Below, one piece after another: positions 27,160 to 35,188 of a DNA stretch of 64,000 bases (positions are counted from its first letter, which is position 1; every line of letters starts with the position of its first letter). The notes under the pieces were generated by a model, which was given only the letters and a program-made list of their open reading frames with translations, was not told the DNA's origin and made no database searches. The stretch comes from Streptomyces sp. V1I1 (lineage in GTDB: Bacteria; Actinomycetota; Actinomycetes; Streptomycetales; Streptomycetaceae): positions 496,001 to 560,000 of the forward strand of contig NZ_JAUSZH010000001.1 of the NCBI RefSeq assembly GCF_030817355.1, in the 5' to 3' direction. Position numbers and translations under genes: made by a program.

Positions 27160-28744
27160 CTTGTTCTTTATCTTCGAGCCTCGAACGGGCTTCGAACTTG
27201 AGGAAGGTTTTCGCAGTTCACCGGCTATGTGAGCGGCCTTCGCGCGATCGTGTGCCGTGTTGAGTAAGGCATCTGATCAGCACGAAGGCCGTGGACATGA
27301 GTCTGCTCTTATCCGGGCCCCGGCGGGAGGCGTTCGCGCAAGCGTCACGCTTCAGGGGCAAGTTCTATGCGTGTCTGACCGCTCGGCGCGATGAACTGTT
27401 TGAGCTCACCGACGCGGTGCTGTGTGCCGACGGCCCGGTGAAGTCGCCCGTCGACCTGACGCTCCTGCCCGAACACCGGCGTGGGCACGGGGCGTTGTAC
27501 GGCGGGCTCAACCGCGGCCGGATCGATGTCGGACGGCTGCGGGCGGTGCTCGCGGGACTGCCGCTGCCGCGTTTCCCGGACGGTCGGCTCGTCCTGGCCG
27601 TCGATGTGTCGCCATGGTTGCGCTCGGATGCGCCATGCTCGAAGGATCGGCTGTTCTGCCACGTCTACGGCCGCGCGAAGAGCGCGTCGCAGTTCATCCC
27701 GGGTTGGCCGTACTCCTTCGTGGCCGTGCTGGAGCCCGGCCGCACCTCCTGGACCACCGTCCTGGACGTCGTCCGGCTCGGACCCGTCGACGACGCCACC
27801 GCCGTGACCGCCGCCCAGCTGCGGGCCGTGGTCGAGCGGCTCGTCGCTGCCGGCCAGTGGACGCCGGGCCAGCCGGACATTGTGATCGTCGGTGATGCCG
27901 GATACGACATCACGCGCCTGGCCTGGGTCCTTCGCGACCTGCCCGTCGAGGTGGTCGGCCCGATCCGTTCCGACCGGGTCATGCGGCTGCCGAAGCCGCC
28001 GCGGGTCTACGACCCCAAGGGCGGGCGTCCGCCCAAGCACGGCAAGGAGTTCCGCTTCGCCAAGCCGGACACCTGGCCGGAGCCTACGATCACGACGATC
28101 ACGGACACCACGAACTACGGCAAGGCCCAGACACAGGCCTGGGACCGGGTCCACCCGCGCCTGACTCATCGCTCGGCCTGGCTCGACCACCAGGGCGAAC
28201 TACCCCTGGTCGAGGGCACATTGATCCGACTGAAGGTCGAGCACCTCTCGAAGGAGCGCGAGGCGCCGCCGGTGTGGCTGTGGTCCTCGAAGACCGGTGC
28301 CAGCCTCGCTGACGTCGACCGTTGCTGGCAGGTGTTCCTGCGCCGCTTCGATCTGGAGCACACATTTCGCTTCGTAAAGCAGACCCTCGGCTGGACCACC
28401 CCGAAGGTCCGCATTCCCGAGGCAGCGGACCGCTGGACCTGGATCCTTGTCGCAGCTCTTGCCCAGCTGAGGCTAGCCCGCCCTCTCGCCCAGGACCTCC
28501 GCCGCCCCTGGGAGAAACCAGCCTTGCCCAACCAGCTGACCCCGGCCCGGGTCCGCCGGGGGTTCAGGAACATCCGCGCTCACATCCTCTGCCCGGCCCG
28601 TGTTCCCAAACCCAACGGCACCGGCCCCGGTCGGCCACCCGGAGCCAAGAACAAACACCGGGCACCCCGCTACGACGTCGGCAAGACCGTCAAACGCGCC
28701 GAGACCCTCGCCGAACTCCACGCGTCTCGAAGATAAGGAACAAG
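27160..28744 (+). mobile_element. Complete IS701-like insertion sequence
   Basis: A 1,585-bp element. The inverted ends CTTGTTCTTTATCTTCGAG (27160-27178) and the reverse complement of 28726-28744 differ at one base. Direct CTCAG repeats flank it at 27155-27159 and 28745-28749. Deleting it restores the 5' end of the STAND ATPase gene in frame, which confirms the borders independently. Confidence 0.88.
27297..28736 (+). CDS. IS701-like transposase
   Basis: A 479-residue transposase (ATG 27297; GTG 27291 two codons earlier). It shows RLVLAVDVSPWLRSDA (first Asp), IVIVGDAGYDITRLAW (second Asp) and the C-terminal FLRRFDLEHTFRFVKQTLGW (Glu region). It ends in a basic linker and PRYDVGKTVKRAETLAEL. 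It is full length without stops and probably functional. Confidence 0.88.
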   Translation: MSLLLSGPRREAFAQASRFRGKFYACLTARRDELFELTDAVLCADGPVKSPVDLTLLPEHRRGHGALYGGLNRGRIDVGRLRAVLAGLPLPRFPDGRLVLAVDVSPWLRSDAPCSKDRLFCHVYGRAKSASQFIPGWPYSFVAVLEPGRTSWTTVLDVVRLGPVDDATAVTAAQLRAVVERLVAAGQWTPGQPDIVIVGDAGYDITRLAWVLRDLPVEVVGPIRSDRVMRLPKPPRVYDPKGGRPPKHGKEFRFAKPDTWPEPTITTITDTTNYGKAQTQAWDRVHPRLTHRSAWLDHQGELPLVEGTLIRLKVEHLSKEREAPPVWLWSSKTGASLADVDRCWQVFLRRFDLEHTFRFVKQTLGWTTPKVRIPEAADRWTWILVAALAQLRLARPLAQDLRRPWEKPALPNQLTPARVRRGFRNIRAHILCPARVPKPNGTGPGRPPGAKNKHRAPRYDVGKTVKRAETLAELHASRR

Positions 28745-28904
28745 CTCAGGCAGTTCGAACCCATTCGGCAGAGGGTGGGCCGGCGGATCCATCAAGCGAC
28801 TGCTCCTTCACAACAATTGAACCGGATCTGCGGCAGGTGTCTGCCGTCACCACCTTTGAGGGATTGGACCGAGCTGCAGAAGTACACGGGGCTTGTGCCG
28901 TTCG

Positions 28905-31748
28905 TCACTCGGTTCGGCGGAGAACGTGGGCAAGGGCGATGCGGGACGACACATGGAGCTTGCGGTAGACGCGGGTCAGATGCGAGTCCACGGTGCGGGG
29001 GCTGAGGAAGAGCCGCTCGGCGATCTCCCGGGAGCGCAGACCCGAGGCCGCGAGTTCGGCAATCTCGCGTTCACGGTCGCTGAGCAGGCCGAGGAACCGG
29101 TCAGCCCGGCGAATTTCCGACAACTGCGTGCGTACGCGAGCCACTTGATCCCCCACCAGCACCGTACCGAAGGTGCGGGCGACCGCCTCGGCCGTGTCAA
29201 GCCATTCCGTGGCCACCGCCCGGCCCTGGGCCGCATCGGCGGAGGGGGCCCCCGTCGCCAGGGTCCAGGCGTGCTGGACCAGCATCTCGGCGCGCCGGAA
29301 GCCCTCCGCCGACAGTTCGAACAGCTTCGCCGCGGCGTCGTGTTCGCCGTCGGCCACGTGGATCAGGGCACGTGCCCGGCGGACACACGCTTCTTGGACC
29401 GGGAGGCCCAAATCGTCGGCTTCCGTCTCCGCGCGTCGGACCAGGCGGCGGGCCGCCTCGGCGTTGCTGCACTTCAGCGTGGCCGTCGCCATCAGGGCGA
29501 GGAGCGATGGCCGGAAGGCCGGCTGGACCAGGGGAAGTTCGTCGCCGCCTCCGCCGTCCAGGAGGGTCCGCAGACATCCGGCAGCGTCCCCGCCGAGCAG
29601 TTGCGTCTGGGCCAGCGGGCCGATCGCCGAAGTGGCCCACCAGCCCTGCCCCAGCGAGGTGGCGCTGACGGCCCGCTTGGTGAGGGCGATCGCCTCGTCG
29701 GCGTACTTGCGTCCCCGGGCCCAGATGAGTGCCGAGGCACGCAACGCCGTGGCCAGCCTTACCCCGTCCGGCGCGCCGATGGCACGGGCCAGGGTCTCGG
29801 CCTCCCGGGCCCGGCGCTGTGCGTCCTTCAACCGGCCGGTCCACTGATCGAGTATCGAGAGCCCGAACAACTGGTGCATCAGGACGTCCTTCTGCGCGCC
29901 GCTGCCGGCAGCCACCACCCCCCGGCTCAGGTGACGGAACGCGTCCGGGAACCGCTCTAGATAGATCTCGGCGCAGCCGAGCAGAGCGAGGGTTTCCGGC
30001 ATGTGTCCGGCGACGGAGTCGGGCATGGCGTCCACGAGCCGGGCGCAGCGGGTGACCTCTGGGGCGGCCTCGTCCAGGTTTCCGATGTGGGCGTCGCAGC
30101 ACGCGGCGAGGATACCTATCGCGGTCCGGGCGGCGTCGTCGGCACCGCTCCGCGCATGGGATGCTTCGCGGAGCAGGGCGCGCGCTTGACCATGATTGCC
30201 GCGCAGTATGTGGACCAGACCGAATGCGAAAATCAGCTCGATGGCCTCGGCGGTCAGTGGATCGGGCAGCGGTCGTGGCAGCAGGCCGAGAGCGGCACGG
30301 GCCATCGCTTCGGCTTCCTCGTACCGGCCGAGCCGCCGTTCGGCGTCGGCGCAGACCGCGTGGGCCCGAAGGCGCTGCTGTTCGGTGAGGCCCGAGCGGT
30401 GGTCCCCGAGCATGTCGTGGGCGAGGGTGCGGGCCTCTTCGAGACGTCCGGAGGCGATCAGTGCGCGGCAACGGGCGAGTTCCAGCGTGGCTCGGGGCGT
30501 TGACGATTGCCCGCCGTCGGGCAAGGGTTCCAGCGCCAGGCCGAGCCACCGTGCCGCGGTCGCCGGAGCCCGCGCGACGATCTCCGCCGCGGCCTCGGCG
30601 AGCGTCCGAGACGCGATGGCACCGTCCGTGCCCAGCAGGTGCTCGGCGTGGCGGGCTCGTTCGGATGCGCGGCCGCCACGGGCCACAAGCCCCTCAATGG
30701 CGCGACGGTGGGCGCGCAGCCGAAAGGACAGGTCGGCGCTCTCGTGGGCGACATGGCTGATGACACGGTGCCGGAAAGCTAGGCGCCCGCCCCAGTTGGC
30801 AGGTCGCACCAGGTCCTCGCGGTGGAGTTCAGCGAGTGCGTCCAAGGTGCGTTCCAGACCTAGCCCGGAAACCTGGGCGACGTCCTCCGGCCGAAAGGGA
30901 CAGCCGAGTACCGCGGCTGCCCTCGCAGTGATAGCGGTCTCCCGGTTCAGCGCGTCAAGTTCGGTGATCAGCGCCGTCGCCTCGCGGAGCAGCCCGTCCG
31001 TATCGGTTCCCGCGTGGTCGGGCCAGTGGTCGGGGTGCCAGCCTGCCGCCATGAGTATGCGCACGTAAAGCGGGTTGCCTTCAGCTGCAGCGCACAACTG
31101 CTCTGCGAACTCATAGGCATGGGTCACGCCCCGCGGCTCCGGACTCCCGGGCGTTCGCCGGGTCTCGAACAGGGCAGCCACCGCCTCGGCGTCCAGGGGA
31201 TCGGGCGCAATACGGGTTACGGTGCCGGCCCGCACGCCGTCGTCCAGCGCCTGCAGCAGCGCCGGGCCGATCTGCCGGGGGCGATGTGCCAGGGCGAGAA
31301 GGAACGGGCCGGGGACCGGAGACCGGACCAGCTGGACGGCCAGTTCTGCCGAAGCCTGGTCGCACAAGTGCAAGTCGTCCAGCAGTAATACGCTACCGGT
31401 GACGCATCCCTTGGCCAGTTCATGCACCGTGCGGAGCAGTTCCTCCTCGCCGTCAGCGCTGCGCCGCAGGCAGGACTGGGCGCGCCAGGCGTCCCGGAAT
31501 ACCTGATACGGGGTGGTGCTCCCGCGTACTGCGTGGGCCCGGGCCACTGGCAGACCGCGCTGCACTGCCAAATCCGCCAGTACGCCCGCCAGGTGGGTCT
31601 TCCCGATGCCCCGCTCTCCGGTGATCTCCACCACGGAGCCCTCGCCGTTCCCCAATGCCTCCACAATTCCCATGAGTTGGCCGATCTCGACTTCCCGTGC
31701 CGCTGGCAGGACTCCGGGCCTCTGCGGTGGTACGGCGAACATGGGCAC
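28905..31748 (-). CDS. LAL-type LuxR-family transcriptional regulator
   Basis: A 947-residue large ATP-binding LuxR regulator. The N-terminal ATPase has Walker A (GERGIGKTH, about 46-54) and Walker B (LLLDDLH). The long helical middle has TPR-like repeats (LEEARTLAHDMLGDH, YEEAEAMARAALGLL). The C-terminal LuxR helix-turn-helix has LSDREREIAELAASGLRSRE and LFLSPRTVDSHLTRVYRKLH. Such regulators often activate nearby biosynthetic genes, but none is adjacent here. Codon 121, inside Walker B, is TTA (31386-31388), so translation probably needs bldA. It lies upstream of the broken STAND gene on the same strand. Confidence 0.9.
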   Translation of the reverse strand: MPMFAVPPQRPGVLPAAREVEIGQLMGIVEALGNGEGSVVEITGERGIGKTHLAGVLADLAVQRGLPVARAHAVRGSTTPYQVFRDAWRAQSCLRRSADGEEELLRTVHELAKGCVTGSVLLLDDLHLCDQASAELAVQLVRSPVPGPFLLALAHRPRQIGPALLQALDDGVRAGTVTRIAPDPLDAEAVAALFETRRTPGSPEPRGVTHAYEFAEQLCAAAEGNPLYVRILMAAGWHPDHWPDHAGTDTDGLLREATALITELDALNRETAITARAAAVLGCPFRPEDVAQVSGLGLERTLDALAELHREDLVRPANWGGRLAFRHRVISHVAHESADLSFRLRAHRRAIEGLVARGGRASERARHAEHLLGTDGAIASRTLAEAAAEIVARAPATAARWLGLALEPLPDGGQSSTPRATLELARCRALIASGRLEEARTLAHDMLGDHRSGLTEQQRLRAHAVCADAERRLGRYEEAEAMARAALGLLPRPLPDPLTAEAIELIFAFGLVHILRGNHGQARALLREASHARSGADDAARTAIGILAACCDAHIGNLDEAAPEVTRCARLVDAMPDSVAGHMPETLALLGCAEIYLERFPDAFRHLSRGVVAAGSGAQKDVLMHQLFGLSILDQWTGRLKDAQRRAREAETLARAIGAPDGVRLATALRASALIWARGRKYADEAIALTKRAVSATSLGQGWWATSAIGPLAQTQLLGGDAAGCLRTLLDGGGGDELPLVQPAFRPSLLALMATATLKCSNAEAARRLVRRAETEADDLGLPVQEACVRRARALIHVADGEHDAAAKLFELSAEGFRRAEMLVQHAWTLATGAPSADAAQGRAVATEWLDTAEAVARTFGTVLVGDQVARVRTQLSEIRRADRFLGLLSDREREIAELAASGLRSREIAERLFLSPRTVDSHLTRVYRKLHVSSRIALAHVLRRTE

Positions 31749-31907
31749 CCCCTATCCCTTCGCTATCGGGGCATCGTCGCCCGACTGAGTGTGGTCAACC
31801 CGGGGGCGCGGTGTCGGCGGCCGCCTGGATGACGTGGTGTGCGCCCCGGGGATGGCCAGCACGAAGCAGATTGATCGCTACTTGGTTGGGGGCGCGTCAG
31901 TGAGGCG

Positions 31908-32250
31908 GTCCACCTGGCCGGGGGTTGCCTGCGTGGTGGGCGTCGCTGCTGATGGCGTAGATGTGCGGCGCGAGTCCCGGCCACCAACGCGGCTGTGTCG
32001 GGTCGTCAGGGGCAACTGCTTGTACCGCGCAGTGCAGCGTGTTGACGACGGTTCCCAGGCGCCAGCGGAGGGCCGCGGGCGGCCAGCCTCCCCCTCGGCT
32101 GCACGTCGGCCGGTGCTTCGGCGAACGGCGCCTGGCCCGGGGCGATCTCGTTGATGGTGGTCCATCGCCCCCACGCTGCCGGATAGGTGCCCGTGATGTG
32201 ACGCTGATTCGACCCAGGTAGTGACGAAGGCCGCGCGGAATCTTGAAGCA
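31908..32250 (-). pseudogene. Remnant of a second STAND-ATPase-like gene
   Basis: Two minus-strand pieces resemble the gene at 25.4-28.8 kb: PAAWGRWTTINEIAPG (compare DPAAWGRWTTVIQV) and, in another frame, WWPGLAPHIYAISSDA (compare WWPTLVLHVLAISADA). Order and spacing agree. The P-loop half is missing and the frame is broken. It was probably a paralogue. Confidence 0.45.
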
Positions 32251-32622
32251 CCGCAATGGGGTCCTCGATGTGGTCATTACCAGTAGTGACCTGAACGTAC
32301 TCGCTGTGGCGTGCAAGCGCAATATTGCGAGGTCTTGGCCATTCAGAAATGTGCAGCCCGGCCCCGCCGGTGGCGGATCAGTGGTTGGTAAGCGACGTAC
32401 GGCTGGTAGCGGTCGGCGCGGAACCACGTATTCGTCCTTCGTAAGTGGCTTGGTGGATTGGCTCGGTTATGGGTGGATGTTTGGTGATGTGGGTGTGCAC
32501 TGTTTTGGCTGTCCGGCGTCTGCATCGTGCAGGGTGGCGGGCGTGTGGGGTGGAGGGCGCTTGACCGAGTGTTGAGAAGTCTAAGGATCGTTGAACAATT
32601 CTTCAATATGGCGAGCTTGCGT
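32251..32622. other. Gene-free, lower-GC stretch
   Basis: About 370 bases with lower GC and many TG-rich tracts. The one longer open frame (32243-32575) has no ribosome site or family feature and is probably not a gene. Confidence 0.3.
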
Positions 32623-32963
32623 TTCCGGCGTGAGTGCGCACACCGCCGAAGTGATCCTGGCCGAGATCGGCGCGGACATCACCCGCTTCCCCTCGGCCGC
32701 CCCTCGCGCCTGGGCGGGGGTTGTGTCCAGGTAACTACGAGTCCGCGGGCAAGAGCCCTTCAGGCCGCGCCCGTCCCGCTGACCCCTGGCTCAACGGGTT
32801 GCTCGGCCAGGCCGCGATCTCCGCCTGCCGCACCAAGGACACGTGTCTCGCGGCCCGTTATCGACGCCTGGTTTGCCGCCGGGGCCGCAGACGGGCCCTG
32901 GTCGCCCTGCAGCATTCCATCCTCGTCTCGATCTGGCACATGTTCACCCGCGACAAGGAGTAA
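32623..32963 (+). pseudogene. C-terminal remnant of an IS110-type transposase
   Basis: GVSAHTAEVILAEIGADITR FPSAA stops, then in the next frame CPGNYESAGKSPSGR, PWLNGLLGQAA and RYRRLVCRRGRRRALVA follow, ending HMFTRDKE and TAA 32961-32963. This is the C-terminal half of IS110/IS116 (transposase_20) proteins with one frameshift. The N-terminal RuvC-like half is lacking. Confidence 0.7.
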
Positions 32964-33474
32964 CCGGCATGGTCGACCTGAACGGCTACCCGGCCGGCAC
33001 GCGCATCATCGTCCGGAGGGAACGTCCGCACCCCGGCGCCCAGCTCTCGCTGTTCGACCAGGACGAGGGCCTGCGGCATCAGGTGTTCCTCACTGACACC
33101 CCGTTCACCAGCGGCTCCGCCCAGTTCCTCGAAGTCCGCCACCGCGGGCATGCCACCGTCGAGGACCACATCCGCATGGGCAAGACCACCGGCTTCGGCC
33201 GCTTCCCCTCCCGCCGCTTCACCATCAACTCGGCCTGGCTCGAACTCAGCCTCGCGGCAATCGATCTCCTGGCCTGGACGCGCGTCCTGCTGCTGGACGG
33301 CGAGCTGGCCGCCGCCGAACCAAAGAAGCTCCGCTACCGGCTGCTGCACGTCGCCGCCCGCCTCACCCGAGGCGGCCGCCGTCTCCGCCTGCGGATCTCC
33401 GCAACCTGGCCTTGGAGAAACGAGCTGGTCACGGCCTTCCACCGCCTCGCAGCACTGCCCCGCCCAGCCGACTG
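32963..33474 (+). pseudogene. 3' part of an IS1380-type transposase
   Basis: Similarity to the left copy starts at ACCGGCATGGTCGACCT, directly after the IS110 stop. The protein reads MVDLNGYPAGTRIIVRRERP, GHATVEDHIRMGKTTGFGRF, then the C-terminal half missing from the left copy (LLAWTRVLLLDGELAAAEPK) and TGA 33474. The part overlapping the left copy (to VEDHIR) is diverged (for example DQDEGLRHQVF against DHDEGLRHQAF), so the two come from different elements. Confidence 0.78.
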
Positions 33475-33606
33475 ATCAGCCCCCACCTGAAAACCTACGA
33501 CCCGAAGGACCTTGGAGAACCCGACCACCGCGCCGGGACCATTGCATGCCCGCGAAACAAAAACGCGTCAGACACTCAACAGCTGACGATCACCAACGCC
33601 TCGCCG

Positions 33607-33630
33607 TCACAACCGAAACAGCGAGGCTAA
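33607..33630. repeat. Right island boundary: inverted end plus CTAA repeat
   Basis: The inverted end (33607-33626, ending AAACAGCGAGG) is the reverse complement of the left end with two mismatches. CTAA follows at 33627-33630, matching the CTAA before the left end. Confidence 0.8.
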
Positions 33631-34540
33631 TGCTGGAAGCGGCGAGCAAAGAGTTCATCGAACAGCGGCCCCGCGCGGCTTCATCGAGGAGTGGGCGGTA
33701 CGCGCCCTTGAACGGCGCGGGCTGGCCGACCGGCTGCTGGAACATGCGCAGGCGCATAGCGAGTGCGAATTCCGATTCGCGGGCGAGCGCCACAGGTTCC
33801 GGTACAGCGAGCTGTCGGGGCACCGTCACTTCGTCTATCCACAGCCGCTGTTGGTGACAGACCTTGTGCACAAGTACGCGGACGACGCGGGCGGCGACAT
33901 CCGCTTCGGCGTACGCGATGTCGAACTGCACGCCATCGACACGGAGCGGCCCTCGGTGTCCTATACGGACCCGGAGACGGGCGAGCGCCGACGCATCGAC
34001 TGCGATGTCATCGCGGGCTGCGACGGCGCACGCGGCGTGACGCGCGCCTGCCTGCCGCCGGAACACACCACCGTCGCCCGGCACGACTACGGCGTCGGCT
34101 GGCTGGCTCTCCTCGCGGAGGCACCGCCGTCCTCCGACTGCGTCGTCTTCCGCGTCCTCCGCGCGGCTTCGCCGCCCATATGGCCCGAAACCCCCAGGTC
34201 ACCCGCTACTAGCTCGAGTGCCCGCCCGGCGACGACCCGGAGAACTGGCCGTACGAGCGGGTGTGGTCCGAGCTCCACGCCCGGCTGTCGGTGGACGGCA
34301 CCCGGCCGCTCGCCGAGGGACGGCTCATCGAGAAGCGGGTGCTGGACACGCACAACTACGTTGTCGAGCCGATGGCGTACGGGCGGCTGTATCTGGCGGG
34401 CGACTCGGCCCACCTTGCGGCGCCGATCGCCGCGAAGGGCATGAACCTCGCGCTGGACGAGGCCACAAGATCGGCGGGCGTACGGATGCGTCACCGGCGG
34501 TACCCCGGTGCACCGCCGAGCCGACCTTGCACATCCATAT
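33627..34540 (+). pseudogene. pobA: Remainder of the 4-hydroxybenzoate 3-monooxygenase-like gene, decayed
   Basis: Continues the 8563 fragment: EFIEQRPRA, then one base lost near 33675, then EEWAVRALERRGLADRLLEH, DLVHKYADDAGGDIRFGV and the FAD motif DCDVIAGCDGARG. A second shift near 34150 leads to GFAAHMARNPQVTRY, then TAG at 34210-34212 where LECPPGDDPENWPYERVW goes on. The FAD-binding YLAGDSAHLAAPIAAKGMNL is present but the last 100 or so residues are lost after it. Several separate lesions show the gene was not needed. Confidence 0.75.
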
Positions 34541-34641
34541 CAGAAAAACCTGTCGCCAGAGTTTCAAGTTCTATCCACCATGAGATACATGTTCTAAGTC
34601 GACTCAGAGCCCGGTTTTCCGCGAAACAGCGAGGTAGCCCT

Positions 34642-34965
34642 GTGAAACTCACGATCGACGACGCACATGCCCCCTTGTTCACCATCGGGCAGGTGTCGGA
34701 CATGCTCAGCGTCGAGCAGGCATTTCTGCGGCGCCTCGATCAGCAGGATGTCGTGCGCCCGGCACGATCCCAAGGCCGACAGCGCCGGTACAGCCGCCAC
34801 CAGATCGATCAGGTGGCCGAGGTGCGGGCCCTGATGGGTGAGGGGCTGACCCTGGCCGGTGTCCGCCGGGTGACCGAGCTACAGGCACGAGTGGTCGAGC
34901 TCGAGGCCGAACTCGCCCAAGAGCGGGCGCGCCGGCCACCCCGAACGGGCACCGAGCCGCGCTGA
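34642..34965 (+). CDS. MerR-family regulator
   Basis: A 107-residue DNA-binding protein starting at GTG 34642 (GAGG upstream). The MerR helix-turn-helix is in LFTIGQVSDMLSVEQAFLRR, VVRPARSQGRQRRYSRHQID and QVAEVRALMGEGLTLAGVRR. A C-terminal coiled coil (LQARVVELEAELAQERA) would dimerise it. There are no effector-binding Cys. The sequence resembles the HspR-like subgroup. The open frame extends upstream into the pobA remnant without meaning. Confidence 0.85.
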   Translation: MKLTIDDAHAPLFTIGQVSDMLSVEQAFLRRLDQQDVVRPARSQGRQRRYSRHQIDQVAEVRALMGEGLTLAGVRRVTELQARVVELEAELAQERARRPPRTGTEPR

Positions 34966-35188
34966 GGGAGCAGCGCCGCCAGGATGGCGGAGAGGAGCCA
35001 GATCCGTGGCGGCGGCGTTTCTGAGCCATATTTTCGCCTCGGGCGGGCACGCGGGAGGTACGGAGACGGCAGCGCTGCTGCCTCGGCGAGGACACTGGAG
35101 ACGTTGAGAAGGATCGGCAGCTTCGGGCGTCGCCCGGGGCGGAGCTCGGGGCTGGGCAAAGATGGCGGCAGACGGACGGAGGCCTGGG

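Larger units (their letters stand above)
25414..28792 (-). pseudogene. STAND/NB-ARC-like ATPase gene split by two mobile elements
   Basis: The gene starts at ATG 28792 (AAGGAG ten bases upstream) and ends at TAG 25414. Removing the IS701-like element with one CTCAG repeat (27155-28744) and the TnpB element (25896-26490) leaves 48 + 664 + 482 = 1,194 bases, one frame of 397 residues without stops. The product has a Walker A (GPAGSGKT, residues 67-74), a Walker B (WTLVLDGLDD), a sensor-like IIVTSRISDP and a helical C-terminus (IEALRELGLLHTFD, GWWPTLVLHVLAIS). STAND ATPases are signal switches, often in immunity or regulation. Both insertions lie in the coding region, so it is dead. Confidence 0.75.
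8689..33626. mobile_element. 25-kb mosaic insertion bounded by IS1380-type ends
   Basis: The ends form an inverted repeat and are flanked by a 4-bp CTAA duplication. The left end is followed by the 5' three-quarters of an IS1380-type transposase. The right end is preceded by the 3' part of a related but distinct copy; the overlap is similar but clearly diverged. Cargo includes immunity, signalling and regulator genes, four other recognisable insertion elements and many gene fragments. No integrase, conjugation gene or att site was found. It may be one composite transposition, or a simple IS later rebuilt by recombination and nested insertions. Confidence 0.65.

Noticed and set aside
28722..28750. 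RLEDKEQA-like protein similarity shared by the two flanks of the IS701-like gene
   Set aside because: It is simply the terminal inverted repeat of the element read in two directions, not shared coding sequence.
32243..32575. Plus-strand frame in the lower-GC stretch
   Set aside because: No ribosome site, no motif and unusual composition. The only positive is length.
8689..33626. Island as an integrative conjugative element or prophage
   Set aside because: No integrase, Tra/FtsK-type ATPase, Rep, structural phage genes or tRNA-linked att sites were found. The ends fit DDE transposition instead.
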